A stretch of 64,000 nt of DNA. Source: Halopseudomonas bauzanensis (GTDB taxonomy: Bacteria > Pseudomonadota > Gammaproteobacteria > Pseudomonadales > Pseudomonadaceae). The DNA lies in assembly GCF_900114735.1 (NCBI RefSeq), contig NZ_FOUA01000001.1, forward strand, positions 1,128,278-1,192,277. The letters are read 5' to 3'. This document shows, piece after piece, positions 1-9,652 of this stretch. Position numbers and translations under genes: made by a program. Position 1 is the stretch's first letter; the number at the start of each line of letters is the position of its first letter. The notes beneath the pieces were generated by a model. The model did not search any database, was not told where the DNA came from, and saw only the letters and a program-made list of their open reading frames with translations.

Positions 1-2640
1 AGCGGACTCCTGCTGGCCCAACCCGCTACCAGCCTGGCGGTCAGCCAGGTCGAATGCCGCGCCGACAGCGCCGGCGGTGGCTGGGTATGTGTGCCACTCG
101 AAGCCACCGCGGACCTGCCGCCGCGGCCCGGCACGCCGGTGGTACGTACCACCGAAGCAGAGCCGGAGCCCGAACGCGCCGTCAGTGAAATCCGCCAGCC
201 CGCCGCCAGCCCGCAGACGGCGGACTTCAGCGAACTGGATTGGGTACCCCGCGACCAGTTGACCGAAGCCCAGCAGGCTGCCATCGCCCCCTATTGCAGT
301 GGCGACTACATCGAGCCGCCGCGGGCCGGTCGGGATGACAACACCCCCTTCGACCAGCTCCCGGTCTATGCCAGCGCCGACTCCAGCAGCTTCGAACAAC
401 GCAACCAGACCGGCACCCTGCAGGGCGACGTCTTGCTGCAGCAGGGCAGACTCCAGGCCCAGGCCAATGAAGCCAGCTTCGATCAGGGCAACAATCTGGT
501 CCGCCTGAACGGCGACGTGCGCCTGCGCGACCAGGGTGTGCTGGTACTGGGTGATCGGGCTCAGATGCAGATCGACAGCGGCGAAACCCGTATCGAGCAG
601 GTACGCTATGTCGTCCACGACGCCAATGCCCGCGGCAGCGCCGAAAAGCTGATGCGCCGCGACGACGCCGTCATCGTCATGACCGATGGCAGCTATACCA
701 CCTGCTCCCCAGGCAACAACGCCTGGAGCCTGCACAGTGATGATATCGAGCTGGACCGGGAAAAAGGCTGGGGCGAAGCCAAGCATGTGACCCTGAAGGT
801 GAAGGATGTACCGGTGTTCTATACCCCGTACATCTATTTCCCATTGGATGACCGCCGCCAGACCGGTCTGCTGCCGCCTACCATCAGCAACTCGACCGAC
901 AACGGCACCGAACTGGTCACGCCTTACTACATCAACATCGCCCCGAACTATGACGCCACCCTGTACCCTCGCCTGATGAGCAAGCGCGGTCTGCAGATGG
1001 AAGGCGAGTTCCGCTACATGCAGCCGGGGCACGAAGGCCAGCTCAGCGCCTCCTTCCTGGATGACCGCGAGTTCGACGACAACCGCTGGCTCTATGGCTG
1101 GGAACACATGGGCGGGCTGCAAAGTCGCTGGACCACCGAGGTCGAGTACTTCGACATCAGCGATCCGTTCTATTTCCAGGACCTGAACAGCTCGCTGGAT
1201 GCCCGCAGCGATACCTATGTCAACCAGCGCGGCGCCGTCACCTACCGGGGCAACGGCTGGCAGTTCCAGGCGGCGGTGCACGCCTATGAACTGGCGACCA
1301 TCACTTCGGTCACGCCCTATGAGCGTCTGCCACAGTTGCGCCTAAATGGTGCCCATTGGCTGGGCGACAGCGGCCTGAAATTCGATTATCGGGCCGAGTA
1401 CGCCTATTTCGACCGGGATCTGGGCCGGGGCTTCCTGGAAGGCAAAAATGGTGTGCACGTTGATGCCTTCGGTCCGATCTCGACACCCGATGAAAACCTC
1501 ATCGGCCTGCAGCGCGCCACCGGCCATCGCGTCAGCCTGAGCCCGCGCCTGAGCTACCCGATGCAGAACAGCTGGGGCTACTTCACCCCCGCGGCTCGCG
1601 TGCAGTCGACCTATTACGATCTGGATTTCGACAAACGCCAGCATCGCGACGTGGCCACCAACCCCGACCTGTTCTTCGATTACGACAACGCCGATACCAA
1701 CCCCTCCAGCACCATTCCGGTGGCCAGTTTCGACGCCGGCCTGTATTTCGACCGTGACACCAGCTGGTTCGGCAAGGATCTGCGGCAGACCCTGGAGCCC
1801 CGCGCTTTCTATCTGTATGCGCCGGACCGCGACCAAAGTGATCAGCCGCTGTTCGACACCAACGAGAATACCTTCAGCTATAACTCGCTATTCCGTGACG
1901 ACCGCTTCAGCGGCAACGACCGCACCGGCGATGCCAACCAACTGGCGCTGGGTGTGACCAGCCGGGCGCTGGAGAGCAATGGTGTTGAACGCGCCCGCGC
2001 CAGTTTCGGGCAGATCTTCTATTTCGAGGATCAACGCGTTCAACTGCTCAATACCGACGGTCAGCGCCGCGAGGAGAACGACAACTCCACTTCCGCCTAT
2101 GCAGCCGAGCTCATGTACCGGGTCAGCGACGCCTGGAAACTGCGCAGCGATGTGCTGTGGGATCCGGAGGAAAACAATAACAACGCGGGCAGCCTGCTGG
2201 TCAATTACCAACCAGAGCCGCGCAAGGTCATCAACGCCGGTTATCGCTTCCGCAACGAGACCAATACCTTCAATGCCCTGACCGGCCGCTTCAATGAAAA
2301 CGAGAACCGTCGTATCGATCAATCCGACATGTCCTTTATCTGGCCGCTCAACCCGCAGTGGAGCATGATCGGCCGCTGGCAGCATGATTTCGCCGGAGAC
2401 CGAACCCTGGAAGCCTTCGGCGGTCTTGAGTATGACAGCTGCTGCTGGAAGCTCCGCTTCATCAACCGTTATTGGGTCGATTACAACGAGTTCGAGTCGG
2501 TTACCCGTGATGAGGGCAACCGCGGCATCTTCCTGCAGGTGGTCCTCAAAGGACTTGGCAGCGTCACCGGCAATCGTGTCGACAGTCTTCTGGACGAAGG
2601 CATTCCTGGCTACAGAGAGCGTGAAAACAATGCATTTTAA
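1..2640 (+). CDS. lptD: LPS-assembly protein LptD (5' end missing)
   Basis: Outer-membrane beta-barrel that, with LptE, inserts lipopolysaccharide into the outer leaflet. The frame is open from base 1, so the start codon and most of the signal peptide lie outside the window; the visible N-terminus (GLLLAQPATSLA) looks like the end of a signal peptide. An OstA/LptA-like periplasmic domain follows (about bases 370-800), then the LptD barrel (PYIYFPLDDRRQTGLLPP near 820-880). Cysteines needed for the LptD disulfides are visible: several in the N-terminal third and the adjacent pair SCCWK at 2437-2448. The GTG at 91 is in frame but is internal. The gene overlaps surA by 11 bases, the classic lptD-surA order. 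879 residues are visible. Confidence 0.97.
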   Translation, partial: SGLLLAQPATSLAVSQVECRADSAGGGWVCVPLEATADLPPRPGTPVVRTTEAEPEPERAVSEIRQPAASPQTADFSELDWVPRDQLTEAQQAAIAPYCSGDYIEPPRAGRDDNTPFDQLPVYASADSSSFEQRNQTGTLQGDVLLQQGRLQAQANEASFDQGNNLVRLNGDVRLRDQGVLVLGDRAQMQIDSGETRIEQVRYVVHDANARGSAEKLMRRDDAVIVMTDGSYTTCSPGNNAWSLHSDDIELDREKGWGEAKHVTLKVKDVPVFYTPYIYFPLDDRRQTGLLPPTISNSTDNGTELVTPYYINIAPNYDATLYPRLMSKRGLQMEGEFRYMQPGHEGQLSASFLDDREFDDNRWLYGWEHMGGLQSRWTTEVEYFDISDPFYFQDLNSSLDARSDTYVNQRGAVTYRGNGWQFQAAVHAYELATITSVTPYERLPQLRLNGAHWLGDSGLKFDYRAEYAYFDRDLGRGFLEGKNGVHVDAFGPISTPDENLIGLQRATGHRVSLSPRLSYPMQNSWGYFTPAARVQSTYYDLDFDKRQHRDVATNPDLFFDYDNADTNPSSTIPVASFDAGLYFDRDTSWFGKDLRQTLEPRAFYLYAPDRDQSDQPLFDTNENTFSYNSLFRDDRFSGNDRTGDANQLALGVTSRALESNGVERARASFGQIFYFEDQRVQLLNTDGQRREENDNSTSAYAAELMYRVSDAWKLRSDVLWDPEENNNNAGSLLVNYQPEPRKVINAGYRFRNETNTFNALTGRFNENENRRIDQSDMSFIWPLNPQWSMIGRWQHDFAGDRTLEAFGGLEYDSCCWKLRFINRYWVDYNEFESVTRDEGNRGIFLQVVLKGLGSVTGNRVDSLLDEGIPGYRERENNAF

Positions 2641-3919
2641 GCTACACCGCAAGCTCATCGGCCTGTGTGCCGGTCTGCTGATCAGCACTGGCCTGCAAGC
2701 CCAGATGGTTGAATTGGACCGGGTCGCGGCCATCGTCGATAACGACGTGGTCATGCAGAGCCAGGTGGAAGAACGGATGGACACCATCCGTCAGCAACTC
2801 AGCGAAAGGGGTACCGAACTACCTCCCGAAGAGGTGCTGCGCACCCAGGTGATCGACCGTCTGGTGCTGGAAAGCATCCAGTTGCAGATGGGCGAGCGAG
2901 CCGGCATTCGTATCGATGATGCCAGCCTCAACCAGACCATGCAGCAGTTGGCCGAGCGCAACGGGGTAACCCTGGAGCAGTTTCGCGCCGCCCTCGATCG
3001 CGACGGCATCAACTACAACCAGGCACGCGAACAGGTGCGCCGGGAAATGATCATCAACCGGGTGCGCCAGCGCCGGGTGGCCGAGCGGATTCAGGTCAGT
3101 GATCAGGAAGTGCGCAACTTCCTCAACTCCGAAGTCGGTCGCTATCAGACCGCCGCCGATTACCGCCTGGCCATGATCGTGCTGCCGGTGTCGGAAAACG
3201 CCAGCAGCGATGAGGCCCGCCAGCAAGCTGAGGTTGTCAGCGATATCCACCGCGAACTGAGCGAGGGCGCTGATTTCACTCGCCTGGCGGTCAGCCGTTC
3301 CGGTGGTGAGCACGCCCTGGAAGGCGGTGAGCTGGGCTGGCGCAAGGCCGCCCAATTGCCTCCGACCTTCGCCAATGCGGTAGCCGATCTGGAGATTGGC
3401 GAGATTACCGCACCGCTGCGCTCCCCCGCTGGTTACCACATTCTCAAGCTGCTGGAAAAGCGCGGCGGCGACAACCTGCTGGTGGACGAATTCAATGTGC
3501 GCCACATCCTGATCAAGCCCAGCGAAATCCGCAGCGAAGAAGAAGCCGCCCAGCTGATTGGGCGGCTGTATGAGCGCATCCGTGCCGGCGAATCCTTCGC
3601 CACCCTGGCTCGCTCCTTCTCGGAAGACCCGGGCTCGGCACTCAACGGTGGCTCGCTCAGCTGGGTGACTGCCGACGCCATGGTCCCCGAGTTCCGCGAG
3701 GTCATGACTTCAACACCGGAGAATCAGATCTCAGCGCCGTTCCAGAGCCAGTTCGGCTGGCACATCCTGCAGGTGGAAGGTCAGCGGCAGGTCGATATGA
3801 CCGATGAAATGCGTGAGCAGCAAGCCCGCAACCTGCTGCAGAACCGCAAGTTCGATGAGGAGCTGCAGACCTGGCTGCTGGAGATTCGTGACGAAGCCTA
3901 TGTCGAGATCAAGAGCTAA
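2630..3919 (+). CDS. surA: Periplasmic chaperone / peptidyl-prolyl isomerase SurA
   Basis: Escorts unfolded outer-membrane proteins, LptD among them, through the periplasm to the Bam complex. The chosen ATG gives 429 residues with a clear signal peptide (basic MHFKLHRK, hydrophobic core, ending about residue 25 at LQA-Q); the open frame continues upstream inside lptD, but those starts would destroy the signal peptide. Domain order is an N-terminal chaperone domain (about 26-165), then two parvulin repeats (about 170-275, and 285-385 beginning VRHILIKP with DPGSALNGGSLSW), then a short C-terminal helix. It overlaps the lptD stop and abuts pdxA, which suggests co-transcription. Confidence 0.97.
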   Translation: MHFKLHRKLIGLCAGLLISTGLQAQMVELDRVAAIVDNDVVMQSQVEERMDTIRQQLSERGTELPPEEVLRTQVIDRLVLESIQLQMGERAGIRIDDASLNQTMQQLAERNGVTLEQFRAALDRDGINYNQAREQVRREMIINRVRQRRVAERIQVSDQEVRNFLNSEVGRYQTAADYRLAMIVLPVSENASSDEARQQAEVVSDIHRELSEGADFTRLAVSRSGGEHALEGGELGWRKAAQLPPTFANAVADLEIGEITAPLRSPAGYHILKLLEKRGGDNLLVDEFNVRHILIKPSEIRSEEEAAQLIGRLYERIRAGESFATLARSFSEDPGSALNGGSLSWVTADAMVPEFREVMTSTPENQISAPFQSQFGWHILQVEGQRQVDMTDEMREQQARNLLQNRKFDEELQTWLLEIRDEAYVEIKS

Positions 3920-4912
3920 GTGACTGTTTCCGCCATTGCCCTGACCGCCGGCGAACCCGCCGGCATCGGTCCCGATCTGTGTCTGCTGCTGGCCCGTGAG
4001 CCCTGTGCCCATGAGCGCGTGGTCATCGCCGATCCGGACCTGCTTGCCGAGCGTGCCCATCAGCTCGGCCTTGCCATCGAATTGCAAGCCTACGACCCGA
4101 CACGCCCGCCGGCTGCGCAGCAGGCCGGCCAGCTCAGTGTGTTGCCAGTACCCCTGGCGGCTGGCTGCCAGCCCGGCAAACTGAACCCGGCCAACGCCCG
4201 CTACGTGCTGGAAACCCTGCGTCTGGGTGGCCAGGGCTGTATCGACGGGCAGTTCGCCGCGGTAGTGACAGCGCCGGTGCACAAAGGCGTGATCAACGAT
4301 GCCGGCGTGCCCTTCTCCGGGCACACCGAGTTCTTCGCTGACCAGACCGGCACTGAGCAGGTAGTGATGATGCTGGCCTGCCCCGGCCTGCGCGTGGCCC
4401 TGGCGACCACCCATCTGCCGCTGCGCGAGGTGGCCGATGCCATTACGCCGCAGGCGCTGGAACGGGTAATCCGCATCCTGCACGACGATCTGCGCAGCAA
4501 GTTCGGCATCGCCGCGCCACGCATCCTGGTGTGCGGTCTGAACCCACACGCCGGCGAAGGCGGGCACCTGGGCCGCGAGGAGATCGACATCATCATCCCG
4601 CTGCTGGAGCGCCTGCGCGATGAAGGCATGCAGCTGGATGGTCCACTGCCCGCCGATACCCTGTTCACCCCCAAACATCTCGACCAGGCCGATGCGGTAC
4701 TGGCGATGTATCACGACCAGGGCCTGCCGGTGCTCAAGCACAAGGGCTTTGGTCAGGCGGTCAACGTCACCCTGGGCCTGCCGATCATTCGCACCTCGGT
4801 CGATCACGGCACAGCGCTGGATCTGGCCGCCACCGGACAGGTCGACGTAGGCAGCCTGAAGGTCGCCCTGCACACCGCCATCAGCATGATCGAAGCCCGA
4901 GGCCGGCAATGA
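3920..4912 (+). CDS. pdxA: 4-hydroxythreonine-4-phosphate dehydrogenase PdxA
   Basis: NAD-dependent oxidation of 4-phosphohydroxy-L-threonine in pyridoxal 5'-phosphate synthesis. 330 residues, the usual length. Metal-binding histidine contexts are visible ([33 protein letters not shown]). The start is GTG, directly abutting the surA TAA with no intergenic base, so translation is probably coupled to surA. The 3' end overlaps rsmA by four bases (ATGA). Confidence 0.96.
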   Translation: MTVSAIALTAGEPAGIGPDLCLLLAREPCAHERVVIADPDLLAERAHQLGLAIELQAYDPTRPPAAQQAGQLSVLPVPLAAGCQPGKLNPANARYVLETLRLGGQGCIDGQFAAVVTAPVHKGVINDAGVPFSGHTEFFADQTGTEQVVMMLACPGLRVALATTHLPLREVADAITPQALERVIRILHDDLRSKFGIAAPRILVCGLNPHAGEGGHLGREEIDIIIPLLERLRDEGMQLDGPLPADTLFTPKHLDQADAVLAMYHDQGLPVLKHKGFGQAVNVTLGLPIIRTSVDHGTALDLAATGQVDVGSLKVALHTAISMIEARGRQ

Positions 4913-5718
4913 ATGAATTTGCTCCACACCGGGCGCGCAAGCGTTTCGGTCAGAATTTCCTGCATGATCACGGCGTGATCAATCGTATCCTGCGTGGCAT
5001 CGCCCCGCGTGAAGGCCAGCACCTGGTCGAGATTGGTCCGGGCCAGGGTGCGCTGACCGAAGGTCTGCTCGCCAGTGGTGGCCGACTCGACGTGGTCGAG
5101 CTGGACCATGACCTGCACCCGCTGCTGCAGGCCCGCTTCGGCGGCAACCCGCAGTTCACCTTGCACAAGGGCGACGCGCTGAAGTTCGATTTCCGTTCCC
5201 TGGCCCAGCCGGGTGAGAAACTGCGGGTGGTCGGCAACCTGCCGTACAACATCTCCACGCCGCTGATGTTCCATCTGCTCAATCAGGCCGACTGCATCGC
5301 CGACATGCATTTCATGCTGCAGAAGGAAGTGGTGCAGCGCCTGGCTGCCGGCGCCGGCATGAATCATTACGGCCGCCTGGGCATCATGGTGCAGTACCAT
5401 TGCCAGGTAGAGCATCTGTTCGATGTGGGTCCCGGCGCCTTCAATCCGCCGCCCAAGGTCGACTCGGCGATCGTGCGCCTGACGCCCCATGCCGTGCTGC
5501 CGCATCCCGCTGATGATCCCAAGGTCCTGGAGCTGATCGTCCGTGAAGCCTTCAATCAGCGGCGCAAGACGATGCGCAACACGCTCAAGGGCCTGCTCGA
5601 TGCCGATGCCATCGCCGCCGAAGGTATCGATCCGACCCTGCGGCCGGAACAGATCGACCTGGCCGGCTTTGTGCGGCTGGCCAACCGCCTGGCTCGCGAG
5701 CAGCGTGACCATGACTGA
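4909..5718 (+). CDS. rsmA: 16S rRNA (adenine1518-N6/1519-N6)-dimethyltransferase RsmA (KsgA)
   Basis: Dimethylates two adjacent adenines in the 3' terminal hairpin of 16S rRNA late in 30S assembly. 269 residues. The N-terminal KRFGQNFL motif, the SAM-binding loop [14 protein letters not shown] and the catalytic NLPY motif ([10 protein letters not shown]) are all present. It starts in an ATGA overlap with pdxA and overlaps apaG by eight bases, matching the conserved pdxA-ksgA-apaG-apaH order known from E. coli. Confidence 0.97.
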   Translation: MNEFAPHRARKRFGQNFLHDHGVINRILRGIAPREGQHLVEIGPGQGALTEGLLASGGRLDVVELDHDLHPLLQARFGGNPQFTLHKGDALKFDFRSLAQPGEKLRVVGNLPYNISTPLMFHLLNQADCIADMHFMLQKEVVQRLAAGAGMNHYGRLGIMVQYHCQVEHLFDVGPGAFNPPPKVDSAIVRLTPHAVLPHPADDPKVLELIVREAFNQRRKTMRNTLKGLLDADAIAAEGIDPTLRPEQIDLAGFVRLANRLAREQRDHD

Positions 5719-6094
5719 TTCCCGGCTACAGAACATTCTGGTCGAGGCGCAGACACGCTATCTGAACGAGCAGTCCGACCCGGCGCAAAACCGCTTCGCC
5801 TTTGCCTATACCATCACCATCCGCAATGCCGGCCAGGTCGCCGCCCAACTGCTCGATCGCCACTGGGTCATCACCGACGGCAACGGCAAGGTCCAGGAAG
5901 TCCGCGGCCCGGGTGTGGTGGGCGAGCAGCCACTGATCGAGCCCGGTGCCAGCTACACCTATACCAGTGGTTGTCTGCTGGAAACCCCGGTGGGCAGCAT
6001 GCAAGGCAGCTATGGCATGCGCAGTGCAAATGGGGAGGAATTTCGCGCGCCGGTCGCGGTCTTCCGTTTGGCCAGACCCAACGCGCTCAACTGA
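5711..6094 (+). CDS. apaG: ApaG/DUF525 domain protein
   Basis: Small beta-sandwich protein of the ApaG family. The family fold is known (fibronectin type III-like), but the molecular role in bacteria is unsettled. 127 residues from the ATG at 5711, which lies just before the rsmA stop; the frame stays open far upstream inside rsmA, but homology begins here ([18 protein letters not shown]). Family motifs FAYTITIRN and GPGVVGEQP are visible. It sits in the pdxA-rsmA-apaG-apaH run. Confidence 0.95.
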   Translation: MTDSRLQNILVEAQTRYLNEQSDPAQNRFAFAYTITIRNAGQVAAQLLDRHWVITDGNGKVQEVRGPGVVGEQPLIEPGASYTYTSGCLLETPVGSMQGSYGMRSANGEEFRAPVAVFRLARPNALN

Positions 6095-6102
6095 GGTACC
6101 GC

Positions 6103-6915
6103 ATGACCGTCTATGCTGTGGGAGATATCCAGGGCTGTCTCAAGCCGCTGCAATGCCTGTTACAGGAAGTCGACTTCACACCGTCGCGCGATACGCTCTG
6201 GTGTGTTGGCGATCTGGTCAACCGCGGCCCGGCCTCCCTTGATACCCTGCGGTACCTGGATAGTCTGGGCAACGCCTGCATCAGCGTACTGGGCAATCAT
6301 GACCTGCACCTGCTGGCTGCGGCCTACGATGCCAAACGCCTGCGCAAATCCGACACCCTACTGCCAACCCTGCAGGCACCGGATCGGGAAAGGCTGCTAG
6401 ACAACCTGCGCCAGCGCCCCCTTGCCCACATGGATACCCAGCGGGGCCTGATCATGACCCACGCCGGCATACCACCGATCTGGAGCCCGCAGGAGACGCT
6501 TGTCCTGGCAGCCGAGGTCGAGGCGGTACTGCGCTGCGACCAGCAACTGCCCTGGTTTCTCGATCAGATGTACGGCAACGAGCCGGCGTGCTGGAGCCCA
6601 GAACTGGATGGCGTCAAGCGCCTGCGGGCGATCACCAATTACCTGACCCGCATGCGCTTCTGCCGCGCTGATGGCACCCTGGACTTCAAGTCCAAGGATA
6701 CCCCCGATCAGCCCCCGAAAGGGTATGCCCCCTGGTTCACCCTGCCCCGCCGCGATCCCACCATAGGCATCATCTTTGGCCACTGGGCTGCGTTGGAAGG
6801 CAAGGTGACAGTGCCCGGCATCCATGCGTTGGATACCGGCTGCGTATGGGGCAACAGCCTGACGCTGATGAATGTGGATACCGGCGAGAAGCGCCAATGC
6901 GACTGCGACCATTGA
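6103..6915 (+). CDS. apaH: Diadenosine tetraphosphatase ApaH (symmetrical)
   Basis: Hydrolyses Ap4A to two ADP; in enterobacteria it also removes Np4 caps from RNA. 270 residues from the ATG at 6103, placed eight bases after the apaG stop; an in-frame upstream extension inside apaG is rejected because the first metal motif (YAVGDIQGC) begins at once after this start. Calcineurin-type metallophosphatase motifs occur in order: [19 protein letters not shown]. It is the last gene of the lptD-apaH run with short spacers. Confidence 0.96.
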   Translation: MTVYAVGDIQGCLKPLQCLLQEVDFTPSRDTLWCVGDLVNRGPASLDTLRYLDSLGNACISVLGNHDLHLLAAAYDAKRLRKSDTLLPTLQAPDRERLLDNLRQRPLAHMDTQRGLIMTHAGIPPIWSPQETLVLAAEVEAVLRCDQQLPWFLDQMYGNEPACWSPELDGVKRLRAITNYLTRMRFCRADGTLDFKSKDTPDQPPKGYAPWFTLPRRDPTIGIIFGHWAALEGKVTVPGIHALDTGCVWGNSLTLMNVDTGEKRQCDCDH

Positions 6916-6969
6916 CCTGCGTACCACGCCTGCCATAGCCTTGATCCATCACTTCAACGGAGCACCGCC

Positions 6970-7290
6970 ATGAGCGACTTTCAGCGTATTTCTCCCGATA
7001 CCGCAGCCCAACTGCTGGACGCCGACGCCTGCGTGGTGGATATTCGCGACCCGCAAAGCTACCAGGCCGGGCATATCAGCGGAGCCCAGCGCCTGGATAA
7101 CGACAACGTCCAGCAATTTGTCGCCACCGCCGATCGTCAGCAGCCGCTGGTGGTGTGCTGCTACCATGGCAATTCCAGTCAACAGGCCGCCGCCTGGCTG
7201 GCCGGCATCGGCTTCAGCCAGGTGTACAGCCTGGATGGCGGTTTCGAGCTGTGGCAGCAGCAATTTCCCGCCCTCGTCAGCCGCGGCTGA
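6970..7290 (+). CDS. glpE: Thiosulfate sulfurtransferase GlpE (single-domain rhodanese)
   Basis: Transfers sulfane sulfur from thiosulfate to cyanide or to thiol acceptors in the cytoplasm. 106 residues, one rhodanese domain filling the protein. The active-site loop is C64-Y-H-G-N-S-S, with a second cysteine at 63. The start ATG is preceded by an ACGGAG-type ribosome site. In P. aeruginosa the orthologue lies in the same place between apaH and prkA. It is followed by 409 bases without an obvious gene. Confidence 0.93.
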   Translation: MSDFQRISPDTAAQLLDADACVVDIRDPQSYQAGHISGAQRLDNDNVQQFVATADRQQPLVVCCYHGNSSQQAAAWLAGIGFSQVYSLDGGFELWQQQFPALVSRG

Positions 7291-7699
7291 TCCCATTCCA
7301 GCCCTGCGCCTGCAAAATTTTTCTCACATCTTCTGTCACCCACGTACAAACCAACTATCCTGAAAGCAAGGCAACAATTCCAGGAGTCTCTGAGAAGCGC
7401 AGCGAGTGTAGTCATTGAGCATTCGACACGGCGAGTCCCGGTTCGATATCCACGCAAGATGACCGAGCGCAATCGTTTCCCGGAGGTTCCCTAAAGTAAA
7501 GCCGGTCTGCCGGCTTCTGATAACAAGGGGAGCATGTCGTACCGCAGCACAAGCTGCCGTCGACCCACTTCCCGGGCCTTGTCTGACAGGCGGTAACGGG
7601 GGATTTGCGCATGCCATCATCTTCGCCCTTCGCTGCGTGGCAGATGGGCTCCGATTCGGAAGCCCCGAACCTCTTTTTCAGTAACAGCGAGGTCATGTC
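7291..7699. other. Intergenic leader between glpE and prkA
   Basis: 409 bases. It holds one perfect 7-bp hairpin (AAGCCGG, loop TCTG, CCGGCTT; 7499-7516) without a T-run, and a possible 30-codon ORF at its 3' end (7611-7703). I could not identify a convincing sigma-70 promoter. prkA homologues are stress/stationary-phase regulated in enterobacteria, so an alternative sigma factor promoter is possible but not shown here. Confidence 0.6.
7499..7516. other. Perfect short hairpin in prkA leader
   Basis: AAGCCGG at 7499-7505 pairs with CCGGCTT at 7510-7516 around a TCTG loop. No T-run follows, so it is not a standard intrinsic terminator; it may be an RNA leader structure. Confidence 0.4.
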
Positions 7700-7703
7700 A
7701 TGA
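7611..7703 (+). CDS. Possible 30-codon leader ORF coupled to prkA
   Basis: An ATG at 7611 opens a 30-residue frame (MPSSSPFAAWQMGSDSEAPN, then ten more residues ending EVMS) whose TGA overlaps the prkA ATG in an ATGA arrangement. A purine-rich stretch (GGGGGAT, about 7598-7604) lies a few bases upstream. This geometry is typical of translational coupling. It could equally be chance, since the frame is short and I know no homologue. Confidence 0.3.
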   Translation: MPSSSPFAAWQMGSDSEAPNLFFSNSEVMS

Positions 7704-9622
7704 GTATATTCAGCCATTTTCAGAATCGATTCGAGACCACCCAGCAGGAGGAAATGTCCCTGCAGGACTATCTGGATCTGTGCAAGTCGGACCCCATGAC
7801 CTACGCCTCCAGCGCCGAGCGCCTGCTAACAGCCATTGGCGAGCCGGAGCTGATCGATACCTCCATGGACCCGCGGCTGTCCCGGATTTTCTCCAACAAG
7901 GTGATCAAACGCTATCCAGCCTTCGCCGATTTCCATGGCATGGAAGACGCCATCGAGCACATCGTGTCGTTCTTCAAGCATGCCGCCCAGGGGCTGGAGG
8001 AAAAGAAACAGATTCTTTATCTGCTCGGGCCGGTTGGCGGCGGTAAGTCGTCCATCGCAGAAAAGCTCAAGGCGTTGATGCAACAGGTGCCCTTCTACGC
8101 GATCAAGGGCTCACCGGTGTTCGAGTCGCCCCTGGGACTGTTCAATGCCGCCGAGGATGCCCATATCCTCGAAGAGGACTTCGGTATTCCGTCGCGTTAC
8201 CTGAATGGCATCATGTCGCCCTGGGCGGTCAAGCGCCTGCATGAATTCAACGGCGATATCAGCCAGTTCCGGGTGGTCAAGCTGTACCCCTCGATTCTGC
8301 AGCAGATTGCCATTGCCAAGACCGAGCCGGGTGACGAGAACAACCAGGACATCTCCGCGCTGGTGGGCAAGGTGGATATCCGCAAGCTGGAAGAGTTTCC
8401 GCAGAATGACCCGGATGCCTACAGCTATTCCGGCGCCCTGTGCCGGGCCAACCAGGGCCTGATGGAATTCGTCGAGATGTTCAAGGCTCCGATCAAGGTG
8501 CTGCACCCGTTACTGACGGCCACCCAGGAAGGCAACTACAACAGCACCGAAGGTCTCGGCGCCATTCCCTTCAACGGCGTGATCCTGGCTCACTCCAACG
8601 AATCGGAATGGCATACCTTCCGCAATAACAAGAACAACGAAGCTTTCATCGACCGAATCTATATCGTCAAGGTGCCCTACTGCCTGCGCGTCAGCGATGA
8701 GATCCAGATCTACCAGAAACTGTTGACCAACAGCTCGCTGGCCAGCGCCCACTGCGCACCCGATACCCTGAAGATGCTGGCCCAGTTCAGCGCCCTGTCG
8801 CGGCTCAAGGAGCCGGAAAACTCCAACGTCTACTCGAAGATGCGCATCTATGACGGCGAAAACCTGAAGGACACCGATCCCAAGGCCAAATCGATCCAGG
8901 AGTATCGTGACACCGCCGGGGTCGACGAGGGCATGACCGGGTTGTCCACCCGCTTCGCCTTCAAGATCCTGTCCAAGGTCTTCAACTACGACAATACCGA
9001 GGTGGCGGCCAACCCGGTGCACCTGTTGTATGTACTGGAGCAGCAGATCGAACAGGAGCAGTTCCCGGCCGAGGTCAGCGAGCGCTACCTGCGCTTCCTC
9101 AAGGAATACCTGGCACCGCGCTACGTCGAATTCATCGGCAAGGAAATCCAGACCGCCTACCTTGAGTCCTACAGCGAATACGGTCAGAACATCTTCGACC
9201 GCTATGTACTCTATGCCGATTTCTGGATTCAGGATCAGGAATACCGCGATCCGGATACCGGCGAGATTCTCGACCGCGCCGCTCTCAGCGAAGAGCTGGA
9301 GAAGATCGAGAAGCCCGCAGGCATCAGTAATCCCAAGGACTTCCGCAACGAGATCGTCAACTTCGTGCTGCGCGCCCGCGCCCACAACAACGGCAAGAAT
9401 CCCAGTTGGCTGTCTTACGAGAAGTTGCGCGTCGTGATCGAGAAGAAGATGTTCTCCAATACCGAGGACCTGCTGCCGGTCATCAGTTTCAATGCCAAGG
9501 CATCCACCGAGGATCAGAAAAAACACAACGACTTCGTCACCCGGATGGTCGAACGAGGGTATACCGAGAAGCAGGTGCGCCTGTTGTCGGAATGGTATCT
9601 GCGGGTACGCAAAGCGCAGTAA
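7700..9622 (+). CDS. prkA: PrkA family serine protein kinase (YeaG-like)
   Basis: AAA-type ATPase domain fused to a C-terminal kinase-like PrkA domain, 640 residues, the family's standard length. The Walker A motif is GPVGGGKS at residues 110-117. In enterobacteria YeaG acts with YeaH in nutrient-starvation and acid responses; in Bacillus PrkA affects sporulation. It is the first gene of a prkA-yeaH-spoVR cluster with a 30-base gap to yeaH. The start ATG overlaps the stop of a putative leader ORF. Confidence 0.95.
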   Translation: MSIFSHFQNRFETTQQEEMSLQDYLDLCKSDPMTYASSAERLLTAIGEPELIDTSMDPRLSRIFSNKVIKRYPAFADFHGMEDAIEHIVSFFKHAAQGLEEKKQILYLLGPVGGGKSSIAEKLKALMQQVPFYAIKGSPVFESPLGLFNAAEDAHILEEDFGIPSRYLNGIMSPWAVKRLHEFNGDISQFRVVKLYPSILQQIAIAKTEPGDENNQDISALVGKVDIRKLEEFPQNDPDAYSYSGALCRANQGLMEFVEMFKAPIKVLHPLLTATQEGNYNSTEGLGAIPFNGVILAHSNESEWHTFRNNKNNEAFIDRIYIVKVPYCLRVSDEIQIYQKLLTNSSLASAHCAPDTLKMLAQFSALSRLKEPENSNVYSKMRIYDGENLKDTDPKAKSIQEYRDTAGVDEGMTGLSTRFAFKILSKVFNYDNTEVAANPVHLLYVLEQQIEQEQFPAEVSERYLRFLKEYLAPRYVEFIGKEIQTAYLESYSEYGQNIFDRYVLYADFWIQDQEYRDPDTGEILDRAALSEELEKIEKPAGISNPKDFRNEIVNFVLRARAHNNGKNPSWLSYEKLRVVIEKKMFSNTEDLLPVISFNAKASTEDQKKHNDFVTRMVERGYTEKQVRLLSEWYLRVRKAQ

Positions 9623-9652
9623 TGGCAGCCGCGAGCTACCCCGGAGGGGCCT

